Notes: generated by a model from the sequence alone, not told the origin. Positions 1 to 7,055 are shown, counted from the first letter of the stretch. The stretch: DNA of 9,493 nt from Bacteroidales bacterium (GCA_003155705.1 PMEC01000187.1:3173-12665), one strand, 5' to 3'. Numbers and translations: made by a program.

Positions 1-575
1 CCTTTTTCAAAAAGATCAGTTGCCTCATTAATAATTGACTCCGGATTTCGGCTTCTTTCAGCCCCGCGAACATACGGAACAACACAGTACGCACACATAT
101 TGTTACATCCGCGCATTATGGATATAAATGAAGTAACCCCGTTCTTATCCATTCTTACAGGGGATATGTCGGCATATGTCTCTTCCCTTGATAACAGAAC
201 ATTGACTCCTTTATTTCCCGACTCTGCTTCTGCAACTAAAAGAGGAAGACCCCTGTAGGCATCAGGACCAACAACTATATCCACCAGTTTATCTGTCTCA
301 ATAAGTTTTTCTTTCAGTCTTTCTGCCATACACCCTATGACACCAACAACTATCTCTGGCTTTTTCCTTTTAAGATTTTTTATAAAATCAAGCCGACCCC
401 ATACTCTTTGTTCGGCATTCTCACGGATAGAACAGGTGTTAATAAGTATAAGTTCAGCATTATTTATTGTATCAGTTAATTTATAACCTGAATCACTCAG
501 GATTGAAGCAACAACCTCACTGTCAGCGACATTCATCTGACAGCCATATGTTTCTATATATAATTTTTTCTTCAC
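1..575 (-). CDS. miaB: MiaB tRNA-2-methylthio-N6-isopentenyladenosine synthase, 5' part only
   Basis: MiaB is a cytoplasmic radical-SAM methylthiotransferase that adds a methylthio group to i6A37 of tRNAs reading UNN codons. The first 191 residues lie here; the rest runs off the left edge. The UPF0004 N-terminal domain shows its three cluster cysteines: C12 in ETYGCQMN, C48 in [18 protein letters not shown] and C82 in IGCMAER. The radical-SAM CxxxCxxC motif follows as [12 protein letters not shown] (C157, C161, C164), then the conserved VRGAERSR. The '[14 protein letters not shown]' stretch favours MiaB over the relatives RimO and MtaB (family knowledge). The start is taken as GTG at 575: no in-frame ATG lies between it and the upstream in-frame stop at 612-614, and the conserved N-terminus begins right after it. 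It is divergent from yebC. Confidence 0.93.
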   Translation of the reverse strand, partial: MKKKLYIETYGCQMNVADSEVVASILSDSGYKLTDTINNAELILINTCSIRENAEQRVWGRLDFIKNLKRKKPEIVVGVIGCMAERLKEKLIETDKLVDIVVGPDAYRGLPLLVAEAESGNKGVNVLLSREETYADISPVRMDKNGVTSFISIMRGCNNMCAYCVVPYVRGAERSRNPESIINEATDLFEK

Positions 576-658
576 GATATATAAAATGGTTGACTTACTT
601 AATACTCCTTTTCACCCATTCTCCTCATCACCTTTTCTTTCCTTCAAAATCAGGCTGA

Positions 659-666
659 CAAAATTA
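659..666 (-). promoter_or_regulatory. Candidate Bacteroidetes -7 promoter element for miaB
   Basis: The minus strand reads TAATTTTG, a perfect match to the Bacteroidetes primary-sigma -7 consensus TAnnTTTG. It would give miaB a leader of roughly 75-80 nt. A TTTG lies about 25 nt further upstream, longer than the usual 19-21 nt spacing, so the -33 element is not convincing. Confidence 0.4.
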
Positions 667-703
667 TTAAAAATTAGCAGAGGTCACTTATCAAAGAAAT
701 ATT

Positions 704-711
704 TAATTTTG
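704..711 (+). promoter_or_regulatory. Candidate Bacteroidetes -7 promoter element for yebC
   Basis: TAATTTTG matches the Bacteroidetes -7 consensus TAnnTTTG exactly and ends 28 nt before the yebC ATG, predicting a short leader. No clear TTG/TTTG -33 element is seen at the expected distance. This would be the promoter of the yebC-lipoprotein-SPOR-PurF-like unit. Confidence 0.45.
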
Positions 712-739
712 TGAATTCTGTAATATTAAATTCATCTTT

Positions 740-1483
740 ATGTCAGGTCACAGTAAATGGTCAACAATCAAAAGGAAGAAAGGCGCAGCGGATGCCAAAA
801 GAGGAAAAATCTTTACTAAAATAATCAAAGAGATAAGCATTGCAGCAAGGGAAGGCGGTGGCGATCCTGAAACAAATCCCAGGCTGAGGCTCGCTGTTCA
901 GAATGCAAAGGGTGCAAATATGCCCAAAGAAAACATTGAAAGGGCAATTAAAAAAGCATCTGGTGCTGATGCGGAACATTATTCCGAAATAACTTTTGAA
1001 GGTTACGGCTCCAGCGGTATCGCAGTTTTTGTTGAATGCCTGACCGATAATAATAATAGAACTGTATCGGCTGTCCGTGCAGCATTCAACAGGCATGGAG
1101 GAAACCTGGGTACTAACGGGTCACTGAGTTTTCTGTTTGACCGGAAGGGTATTTTTTTGATTAAAAATGAAGGATTTAATATTGAAGATATTGAACTTGA
1201 CCTCATTGATGCAGGTGCTGAAGATTTCGAAGTAGATGGAGACAGAATGACAATTACTTGCGCCATGGAGGATTTCGGGAGCGTGAACAAGAAGCTTAAT
1301 GAACTTGGAATTGAGCCGGAAGATGCCGGATTAAAAAGGATCCCGAATGACACCAAAAAACTTGATCTGGATTCGGCAAAGAAGATTCTGAGGCTTGTTG
1401 ATACCCTGGAAGATGATGACGATGTTCAGAATGTATATCATAATCTGGAAATGACTGATGAAATTGCTGATGAGCTTGGCTAG
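740..1483 (+). CDS. yebC: YebC/TACO1-family regulatory and translation factor
   Basis: This is a full-length YebC/TACO1/PmpR-family protein of 247 residues, normal for the family. The signature N-terminus MSGHSKWSTIKRKKGAADAK is followed by RGKIFTKIIKEI and by NPRLRLAVQNAKGANMPKENIERAI at about 46-70. The middle holds FEGYGSSGIAVFVECLTDNNNRT and the RHGGNLG motif, and the acidic C-terminus has LEDDDDVQNVYHN. Members were long annotated as transcriptional regulators; more recent work links the family, including mitochondrial TACO1, to relief of ribosome stalling at proline-rich stretches. In many bacteria yebC lies by ruvC, but no Holliday-junction gene is seen here. The ATG at 740 is the only start compatible with the conserved N-terminus. 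The next gene begins 23 nt after the stop, so co-transcription is likely. Confidence 0.96.
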   Translation: MSGHSKWSTIKRKKGAADAKRGKIFTKIIKEISIAAREGGGDPETNPRLRLAVQNAKGANMPKENIERAIKKASGADAEHYSEITFEGYGSSGIAVFVECLTDNNNRTVSAVRAAFNRHGGNLGTNGSLSFLFDRKGIFLIKNEGFNIEDIELDLIDAGAEDFEVDGDRMTITCAMEDFGSVNKKLNELGIEPEDAGLKRIPNDTKKLDLDSAKKILRLVDTLEDDDDVQNVYHNLEMTDEIADELG

Positions 1484-1506
1484 AAATCTAAATTAATTCA
1501 TTTACC

Positions 1507-2613
1507 ATGAACCGATTACTTGCTTTCCTGACGTTGATATTGATTCTTTTATCGGGTTGCAGGAAAAGCACCAACAATTCTCTTTGGGAAAGTTCTTATG
1601 GCTCCGGAACCGCAATGTTTTTAAAAGCCGCTGCCGACTCAGGATTGTTAAGTTGCGGTGAATTGGGAAGAAAGCCCTATATTATTAAACTCGACAAGAA
1701 CAAAAAGAAGACATCAGATTATAAATATAATGCGAATGGATTATATAGTTCTGCCTGGTCTGACGGAGATCTAACCATAGCGGCCGGAAATACAAATGGA
1801 AGAATGCTGATAACATGTCTTAATAATAAAGATAGCCTCTTATGGGATACGACCTTTATCTCCAGTTACCATATTGATTATTCATCAGTTTGTTATCTCG
1901 GTAGCGGTGAAATGCTTGTTGTAGGTTCTGAAAAACCGGATTCTATACTGCCCGGACCTTCAAGTCTTTTGTACGTCTGGCTGAATACCTCGGGTTCAAT
2001 AATTAAAAAACAGGAAATAAAAGATGGTGCATTTATTTCTGCCAACAGAGTTATAACTGATAATTCCGGGAATATTTATCTTGCTCTTACACGGCAATAT
2101 ACAGGATCAAAATCAAAAGCCACAGTTGCAAAATATGACAATCAGCTTCATCAGATCTTTGAGACTGAGCTTTATAACAATCCTATTTATGGTGCAACAA
2201 CTACAGGAATATTACTTGATAATACGGGGAATATTTATGTCTGCGGAAAAACAGAACTTCCTGTTTCAACAGGTACAGCCAACAATTCATTTGCCGCCTC
2301 ACTGACAAGTGTAGGAACCATCATCTGGAAAACGTATCTCGAAAACTCAAATACTGGTGCATCCTTGATCATTGACAAAAACGGACAGGTATTAATGCTT
2401 AATCATAACTGTTTTATAATTAATATTTTAAATATGGTCGATGGATCTGAAACCGGCAAAATCAGAACATTCAGTGTTTGTGACTCAAATAAAACTGATG
2501 TCTTTGGTCAGTACCTGGATTTTAATTATGATGGTAACATTATAGTTGCAGGTTCAAATGGGGGTGGATTTTACCTCGGCCTGAAGAGTCCTGTTCCGGA
2601 GCAAGTGCAGTAA
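1507..2613 (+). CDS. Predicted lipoprotein with beta-propeller-like repeats, function unknown
   Basis: I do not recognise a named family. The 368-residue product starts with a type II signal peptide: MNR, a hydrophobic run at 4-15, and the lipobox LSGC with Cys18 as the lipidation site. The residues after the cysteine (RKSTNN) lack the acidic surface-export signal of many Bacteroidetes lipoproteins, so a periplasm-facing position is the better guess. The body carries repeated segments of the form 'D.(S/T)GNIY(L/V)' followed by small residues: around 85-98, 127-141, 181-195, 234-248, 286-299 and 337-352 (for example DNSGNIYLAL, DNTGNIYVCG, NYDGNIIVAG). This spacing fits a six- or seven-bladed propeller, with no catalytic residues evident. 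It sits between yebC and a SPOR gene on the same strand. The lipoprotein call is solid; the fold is inferred. Confidence 0.75.
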   Translation: MNRLLAFLTLILILLSGCRKSTNNSLWESSYGSGTAMFLKAAADSGLLSCGELGRKPYIIKLDKNKKKTSDYKYNANGLYSSAWSDGDLTIAAGNTNGRMLITCLNNKDSLLWDTTFISSYHIDYSSVCYLGSGEMLVVGSEKPDSILPGPSSLLYVWLNTSGSIIKKQEIKDGAFISANRVITDNSGNIYLALTRQYTGSKSKATVAKYDNQLHQIFETELYNNPIYGATTTGILLDNTGNIYVCGKTELPVSTGTANNSFAASLTSVGTIIWKTYLENSNTGASLIIDKNGQVLMLNHNCFIINILNMVDGSETGKIRTFSVCDSNKTDVFGQYLDFNYDGNIIVAGSNGGGFYLGLKSPVPEQVQ

Positions 2614-2627
2614 GAAATTAATTTCTT
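2612..2627. repeat. 16-bp perfect palindrome at the end of the lipoprotein gene
   Basis: AAGAAATTAATTTCTT is a perfect inverted repeat that overlaps the last two bases of the lipoprotein stop codon. It is followed by a pyrimidine-rich CCTTTT stretch and further T runs. It could form a short AT-only hairpin (6-bp stem, 4-nt loop), so it may be a weak terminator, an mRNA 3'-end element or chance in an AT-rich spacer. Confidence 0.35.
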
Positions 2628-2670
2628 CCTTTTACTGATTTTTTCTTGACCTAAGTATTATTTTTGCAGC

Positions 2671-3153
2671 ATGATTAAAAAAGTAATTTCCATTATAATT
2701 GTATTTGTATCAGTTGTACAAATTTGCATAGCGCAGGATTTTTTTAAAACAGCTGATCTGTTTAGCAGACCAGAATCAGATAAAAAATCAGGTTCGCTGA
2801 ACATTATTCAGGAACCAAATGTTGATACATTAATATATCGCTATATTCTGGCCAATAAGGTGCTTCAACAAAATGGGGATGGTGACATGGATGGTTTCAG
2901 GATACAGATTTACAGTAGTTCGGACAGAAATGCGAGAGATGAATCGAATAAAATAAGGGCTGAATTTATGATTATATTTCCGGATATTTCATCCGATGTA
3001 AAGTACCGCGAACCGGGTTACTTCCTTGTAAAAGCAGGTAACTTCAGGACTAAACTGGAAGGTACAAAATGGCTCTATCTGATTCGCAAGAAGTATCCTA
3101 ATGCTATCCTCGTTCCGGATCTAATTTATTTTCCGGATCTAATAAAAAATTAA
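2671..3153 (+). CDS. Secreted SPOR-domain protein
   Basis: This 160-residue protein has a type I signal peptide (MIKK, hydrophobic 5-18, likely cleavage after ICIA at residue 21), so it is probably periplasmic. Residues about 75-150 form a SPOR-like domain: GFRIQIYSSSDRNARDESNK, then FPDISSDVKYREPGYFLVKAGNF, then an amphipathic helix and KYPNAILVPD. The pattern 'G(F/Y)RIQI...A......F.....V.Y..P.Y.V..G.F' is typical of SPOR domains. By family knowledge these bind denuded glycan strands of peptidoglycan, often at the septum; binding here is inferred. The C-terminus holds an in-frame 18-nt duplication giving VPDLIY then FPDLIK. The gene starts 57 nt after the lipoprotein and ends 2 nt before the PurF-like gene, suggesting coupled translation. 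The ATG at 2671 is the only start that gives a proper signal peptide. Confidence 0.85.
   Translation: MIKKVISIIIVFVSVVQICIAQDFFKTADLFSRPESDKKSGSLNIIQEPNVDTLIYRYILANKVLQQNGDGDMDGFRIQIYSSSDRNARDESNKIRAEFMIIFPDISSDVKYREPGYFLVKAGNFRTKLEGTKWLYLIRKKYPNAILVPDLIYFPDLIKN
3113..3148 (+). repeat. 18-bp in-frame tandem duplication in the SPOR gene 3' end
   Basis: TTCCGGATCTAAT occurs at 3113-3125 and again at 3131-3143, exactly 18 nt (six codons) apart, and the two units then diverge. It encodes VPDLIY followed by FPDLIK just before the stop codon. It looks like a small slippage or duplication event that lengthened the C-terminus. Confidence 0.7.
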
Positions 3154-3155
3154 AT

Positions 3156-5057
3156 ATGAGTGACCAGATCAAACATGAATGCGGCATTGCGATGTTACGA
3201 TTGCTTAAGCCGATAGAATACTATATTGAAAATTATGGGAGCTGGTCATATGGATTGCAGAAAATGTATCTTATGATGGAGAAACAGCATAACCGGGGTC
3301 AGGATGGTGCCGGTATTGCCGGAATAAAGCTGAAAATTAAACCCGGAAACAGATATATTTTCAGGCAGAGATCAAACAAGGCAGATTCAATAAAAGAGAT
3401 CTTCGGCGCTATTTACACCGATATTGATAAAATAAATCTCAAACATCAGAAAGAACTTAAAAATCCTGATTTTATAAGAGAAAATATCCCCTTTGCATGT
3501 GACCTCTATCTGGGCCATCTGAGATACGGAACCTATGGCAGCTATAATATTGATTATGTTCATCCTGTAAGCCGTGAGAATAACTGGAGAACAAAAAACC
3601 TGGTTATGGCAGGAAATTTCAACCTTACAAATGTTGGTGAAGTCTTTAATAATCTTGTGGAACTGGGACAAAATCCTGTGGACTTTTCTGATACCGTAAC
3701 TATTCTTGAAAATGTTGGTCACCGGCTTGATGAGGAAAATGAAAGACTTTTCAGAAAGTTTAAAGACCTGGGATATTCAAAAAAGGATATTTCTCCTCTG
3801 ATTGAAAAAAACCTGGATGTTTCGGCAGTCCTAAGGAATGCAAGCAGAGATTGGGATGGCGGTTATGCGATGGCTGGCATGATTGGCCATGGAGATGCTT
3901 TTGTGATGCGTGACCCGGCAGGAATCAGACCGGTTTATTATTATGTTAACGATGAGGTGGCAGTAATAGCTTCAGAGAGACCTGTTATCCAGACGGTTTT
4001 TAATGTTAAAACAAATGGAATAAATGAAATTCCACCTGCCCATGCAATAATTATCAGAGCCTCAGGAGAGGTTTCAATTGAAAAGATCAGGGAAGAAACT
4101 GAACCAAGAAAATGTTCTTTTGAAAGAATTTATTTTTCAAGAGGAACTGATAAAGCTATATACAGGGAGAGAAAAAAACTAGGAGAGCTTCTTACCCATG
4201 CGGTGATGAAATCTGTAGCTTTTGATCTTGAAAATACTGTATTTTCATATATTCCGAATACTGCAGAAAGCGCTTTTTACGGACTTTTGAAAGGAATTGA
4301 GGATTACCTTAATAAGGATAAAGTCAGGGCATTAAGTGAAAAAGGCAAAAAGCTTTCAGCTGAAGAAATTGAAAAGATTATCTCAGTCCGTCCGCGGGTC
4401 GAAAAAATTGCAGTCAAAGATGCAAAACTTAGAACATTCATTACAGAAGACAAAAGCCGTGACGATCTTGTCGGACATGTCTATGACGTTACGTATGGGG
4501 TAGTCAGAAGAGGTCTCGATAACCTTGTTGTGGTGGATGATTCAGTCGTCAGGGGAACAACCCTGAAAAAAAGTATTATCAGAATTCTTGACAAGCTCGA
4601 TCCTAAAAAAATTGTGGTTGTTTCCTCCTCACCACAAATCAGATATCCCGATTGTTATGGAATAGATATGGCCAAACTTGGGGATTTTATCGCATTTAAA
4701 GCAGCAATCGAATTGTTGAAAAAATCCGGAAAGGAGAAGATTATCAGTGAGGTTTATGAGCAGTCAAAAAGTGAGATCACTAAGCCTGTCGGCGAGGTCA
4801 GGAATATTGTCAAAGAAATATACAAGCCCTTTACTGCCGAAGAAATTTCTACTATGATTGCTTTAATGCTTAAGAGCTCTGAAATTAACGCAGAGGTGCA
4901 GATAGTATATCAGACAATTGAAGGGCTTCACGAAGCATGTCCGGGTCATACGGGTGACTGGTATTTTACAGGTAATTACCCTACTCCCGGGGGCAATAGG
5001 GTTGTTGACCAGTCATTTATTAATTATATTGAAGGGAGAAACGAAAGAGCCTATTGA
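3156..5057 (+). CDS. Amidophosphoribosyltransferase (PurF-like), long form
   Basis: This is a class II glutamine amidotransferase fused to a phosphoribosyltransferase domain, as in PurF, which makes phosphoribosylamine from PRPP and glutamine. The start MSDQIKHE precedes C9 (ECGIA), so an 8-residue propeptide must be removed to expose the catalytic cysteine, as in Bacillus PurF. Glutaminase motifs follow: RGQDG at 47-51, LGHLRYGTYG at 119-128, GNFNLTN at 153-159 and DPAGIRPVYY at 253-262. The PRPP loop is VVVDDSVVRGTT at 458-469, and FTGNYPTPGG is near the C-terminus. At 633 residues it is about 130-160 longer than usual PurF, with extra sequence near 60-112, 195-220 and 376-424. Three cysteines align with Fe-S ligands of Bacillus-type PurF: C320 (KCSFERIYF), C500 (YPDCYGID) and C595 (HEACPG). 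No purine genes are adjacent, so it may be a paralogue with a different role. Its start lies 2 nt after the SPOR gene. Confidence 0.85.
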   Translation: MSDQIKHECGIAMLRLLKPIEYYIENYGSWSYGLQKMYLMMEKQHNRGQDGAGIAGIKLKIKPGNRYIFRQRSNKADSIKEIFGAIYTDIDKINLKHQKELKNPDFIRENIPFACDLYLGHLRYGTYGSYNIDYVHPVSRENNWRTKNLVMAGNFNLTNVGEVFNNLVELGQNPVDFSDTVTILENVGHRLDEENERLFRKFKDLGYSKKDISPLIEKNLDVSAVLRNASRDWDGGYAMAGMIGHGDAFVMRDPAGIRPVYYYVNDEVAVIASERPVIQTVFNVKTNGINEIPPAHAIIIRASGEVSIEKIREETEPRKCSFERIYFSRGTDKAIYRERKKLGELLTHAVMKSVAFDLENTVFSYIPNTAESAFYGLLKGIEDYLNKDKVRALSEKGKKLSAEEIEKIISVRPRVEKIAVKDAKLRTFITEDKSRDDLVGHVYDVTYGVVRRGLDNLVVVDDSVVRGTTLKKSIIRILDKLDPKKIVVVSSSPQIRYPDCYGIDMAKLGDFIAFKAAIELLKKSGKEKIISEVYEQSKSEITKPVGEVRNIVKEIYKPFTAEEISTMIALMLKSSEINAEVQIVYQTIEGLHEACPGHTGDWYFTGNYPTPGGNRVVDQSFINYIEGRNERAY

Positions 5058-6019
5058 CTCTCATGAGAGAACCATTTTATTTCAAAATCCTTTTTATAAG
5101 AGGCAAGGTGCCTGTTTATTTTTTCCACATAAATATCCCTCAGAGTAATCATGATTCCTGTCTCCTCAACATTTCCGAACTTATGATTGATAAACGTTCC
5201 GAATGTTCGCATAGTGGGAGATAAATTCATGTAAGCATTGATCAAAGGAGGTATATTTTCATTTAGCTTTCTGACCTCGGAAGAGAGTATTTTATAGTTG
5301 TCTTTGTACCTCCATCCCTTAAAAATTTTCTTCATTTCCTCCTCATGAATACTGATATTTGCAGGATCTTTTACTATAACAAGATGATCGGGATCATAGA
5401 AGTGCCTTCTTAAGAAATAGATAATCATGTCTCTTGCCTTCTGATTAAAATGGGGATACATAGTAACTTTTCCGAAAAGGTATCTGAGATGATGGTGATC
5501 AAGAATTATTGCTCCGAGTCCATCCCAGAGATTATCAAGAGCAAACAGGCTTTTCCTTCCCATCGTACGTGACTGGTAATCAGGATGAACGAATGATCGT
5601 CCAAGCTCCATAAGATGAGGAAAATACTTAGTCAGGAATTTATCAGAAAAATTAAAATATGCAGATGATGCCAGCTTGGAAATATTGCAGTCGGTGCATC
5701 CTTTTTGCGGGAAATAGAACCTGTATCCGCCAATAATTTCCAGATTTTCAGGATCCCATACAATTAGCTGCTGTTGAGGTTCTTCAGCTGTTATGTCAAA
5801 ATCATCAATATCAATCTCTTTTCCGGTTCCCCCACCAGCGTGGCGAAATGTAATCTCCCTGACTCTGCCAACTTCATGCATAAGACCGGGAGAAGAGTTA
5901 TTATTAAAGACATAAACCTCATTGTTCCCATTGTTTGTCCGACGTAAAAGTTTATCCTTTGTAAGTTCGGCTATTAATTGTTCTCTTGGCAATGGTTCTA
6001 CGACTGGTATCATTGTCAT
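5051..6019 (-). CDS. glsB: GlsB/OlsB-type amino-acid N-acyltransferase (GNAT fold)
   Basis: The 322-residue product resembles the OlsB/GlsB family, which transfers a 3-hydroxyacyl group from ACP to the amino group of an amino acid: ornithine in proteobacterial OlsB, glycine in Bacteroides GlsB (giving commendamide). Visible marks are VGRVREITFRHAGGGTG (about 50-66), LIVWDPENLEIIGGYRF (85-101), a CTDC pair at 108-111, and ELGRSFVHPDYQ at 138-149, the typical ELGRS.V.P motif. It follows glsA on the same strand after a short gap. Start: ATG at 6019 has a GGAG four bases upstream; ATG at 6013 is a close alternative. A TTG at 6031 would overlap the GGAG and is less likely. The stop overlaps the convergent PurF-like gene by 7 bp. 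The amino-acid substrate cannot be read from sequence alone; glycine is inferred from the phylum. Confidence 0.78.
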   Translation of the reverse strand: MTMIPVVEPLPREQLIAELTKDKLLRRTNNGNNEVYVFNNNSSPGLMHEVGRVREITFRHAGGGTGKEIDIDDFDITAEEPQQQLIVWDPENLEIIGGYRFYFPQKGCTDCNISKLASSAYFNFSDKFLTKYFPHLMELGRSFVHPDYQSRTMGRKSLFALDNLWDGLGAIILDHHHLRYLFGKVTMYPHFNQKARDMIIYFLRRHFYDPDHLVIVKDPANISIHEEEMKKIFKGWRYKDNYKILSSEVRKLNENIPPLINAYMNLSPTMRTFGTFINHKFGNVEETGIMITLRDIYVEKINRHLASYKKDFEIKWFSHESQ

Positions 6020-6081
6020 ATATCTCCACAAGGATTATTATTCCTATTTTCATAAAAAAGTCAGGTGCAATGTAGCAAATT

Positions 6082-6939
6082 TTAAAATATACTCTGATTA
6101 TTTAGCATGGATTCAAGACTATAAGTTTTTTCTTTCACCCATTCTGCCCATTCCAGAGGTGACCTGGATTTATCAAATGTCACCCATGGAATTTTCTGCC
6201 CGAAAACCAGACGAATTTCTTTATCTATTTGTTTAAACATTTCATCTGCAAGATAAAGCATTTCAATATTTGCTTTTATGCCAAGAAAATTTCTCAGGTT
6301 GGACAGGTTGTAAAAAAAATTGGAATTTCGTCCAGCGAAAAAAGCAGGCACAATATCTCTTTTGTATGCTACAGATTTGGTAACGAAATGTTTATGCCAT
6401 ACCAGGTCTTTAATAACACCTCCCTTTTTCCTTGAGCAAAGCCCGGCAGGGAAGTGAAGAATTTGGCAGTCTGAAGCATATGCATTCTCTATCATTATGG
6501 CTGCCTCTTTTGCCTGGGTTCCATGCTTATTGACAGGCAGGAAAATCCCATTCAGATTGTCAATGTTGGTCAGTATGTCATTAACAGGAAACCTGATCTC
6601 TTTAAAATACTTTGATAATTCATAAATAAAAACAAGCCCGTCAAGTCCTCCGAGGGGATGGTTTGAAACAAAAATATACCTGCCTTCTGCCGGGATGTTT
6701 TCTTTTCCCGAAACAGTATATTTTATGTTGAAGTATTTCAGACCCGAATAAATCAATTCTGCGTTTTTCAGATGGCCATATTGCTTCAGGAACTCATTAA
6801 GCTCATCCTGATGGACAATCTTTTTAAGATAGTTGACAATGAAGGATGGCACTGTTTTCCTTAATGATGGATTTTTCGAATAGAGAACACTTTCAACATC
6901 AATCAGTTTGATCTCCTTATCATCCTGTGCACTATCCAT
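6082..6939 (-). CDS. glsA: GlsA-like PlsC-family O-acyltransferase
   Basis: This 285-residue LPLAT-superfamily acyltransferase probably adds the second, ester-linked acyl chain to the N-acyl amino acid made by the downstream GlsB-like enzyme, as GlsA does in Bacteroides glycine-lipid synthesis. Motif I is present as SNHPLGGLDG at 92-101, with H94 and D100 five residues apart rather than the four of canonical HX4D. The motif III position reads FPAGLCSR at 163-170, where typical PlsC has FPEGTRS. The motif II region is around 128-136 (NLNGIFLPVN). No clear transmembrane helix is seen; a peripheral membrane location is inferred. The ATG at 6939 lies 28 nt downstream of a good -7 element. A 62-nt gap separates it from the glsB ATG, so a two-gene operon is likely. 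An alternative reading is a generic lysophospholipid acyltransferase. Confidence 0.78.
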   Translation of the reverse strand: MDSAQDDKEIKLIDVESVLYSKNPSLRKTVPSFIVNYLKKIVHQDELNEFLKQYGHLKNAELIYSGLKYFNIKYTVSGKENIPAEGRYIFVSNHPLGGLDGLVFIYELSKYFKEIRFPVNDILTNIDNLNGIFLPVNKHGTQAKEAAIMIENAYASDCQILHFPAGLCSRKKGGVIKDLVWHKHFVTKSVAYKRDIVPAFFAGRNSNFFYNLSNLRNFLGIKANIEMLYLADEMFKQIDKEIRLVFGQKIPWVTFDKSRSPLEWAEWVKEKTYSLESMLNNQSIF

Positions 6940-6967
6940 ACATTCAATATTTTATAAAATGCAGTTT

Positions 6968-6975
6968 CAAAGTTA
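6968..6975 (-). promoter_or_regulatory. Candidate -7 promoter element for glsA-glsB
   Basis: The minus strand reads TAACTTTG, a perfect TAnnTTTG match, ending 28 nt before the glsA ATG. That is the same element-to-start distance as for yebC. A near copy, TAACTTTC, lies upstream at 6994-7001. No clear -33 TTTG is at the right distance. Confidence 0.5.
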
Positions 6976-7010
6976 TCAAAAAAACCAACCTGAGAAAGTT
7001 ATTAACAAAA

Positions 7011-7045
7011 GTGGAAAAAAATGGAGCAATGTGGAGTAAAGTGGA
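7011..7045 (+). promoter_or_regulatory. Candidate MraZ operator: four TGGA repeats at 10-bp spacing
   Basis: Boxes GTGGA (7011-7015), ATGGA (7021-7025), GTGGA (7031-7035) and GTGGA (7041-7045) are spaced exactly 10 bp apart, one helical turn, with five-base spacers. Two of them read AAAGTGGA. MraZ is known to bind short direct repeats with this phasing upstream of its own gene (TGGG-type in E. coli, AAAGTG-type in Mollicutes). The array lies just upstream of mraZ and reaches the expected -33 region, which fits autorepression. Confidence 0.8.
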
Positions 7046-7055
7046 TGTTTTTTAC

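Larger units (their letters stand above)
576..739. other. Divergent miaB/yebC intergenic region
   Basis: This 164-bp gap separates two divergently transcribed genes. It is AT-rich and holds no credible coding sequence. It contains one perfect TAnnTTTG element on each strand (listed separately). A purine-rich AAAAGGAG (minus strand, about 604-611) lies some 30 nt upstream of the miaB GTG, too far to serve that start. Confidence 0.7.

Noticed and set aside
467..658. Plus-strand reading frame of 63 codons
   Set aside because: It runs antisense through the conserved start of miaB and into the intergenic region; its product is low-complexity and resembles no protein I know.
576..739. Possible small RNA or riboswitch in the miaB/yebC gap
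   Set aside because: No stable inverted repeats or conserved leader pattern could be seen; the AT-rich sequence is explained by two promoters.
2659..2666. TATTTTTG as a promoter for the SPOR gene
   Set aside because: It matches TAnnTTTG but ends only 4 nt before the ATG, so the transcript would start at or inside the start codon; the TTG upstream is also too close for a -33 element.
5058..5069. Palindrome CTCTCATGAGAG as terminator for the PurF-like gene
   Set aside because: It has no loop unless the stem shrinks to four pairs, is not followed by a clean T run, and lies inside the glsB coding end.
6020..6031. TTG start extending GlsB by four residues
   Set aside because: It overlaps the GGAG that best serves as ribosome binding site for the ATG at 6019.
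5922..6236. Plus-strand reading frame across the glsA/glsB junction
   Set aside because: It is antisense to the start of glsB and the end of glsA, both supported by family motifs, and its product has no recognisable features.
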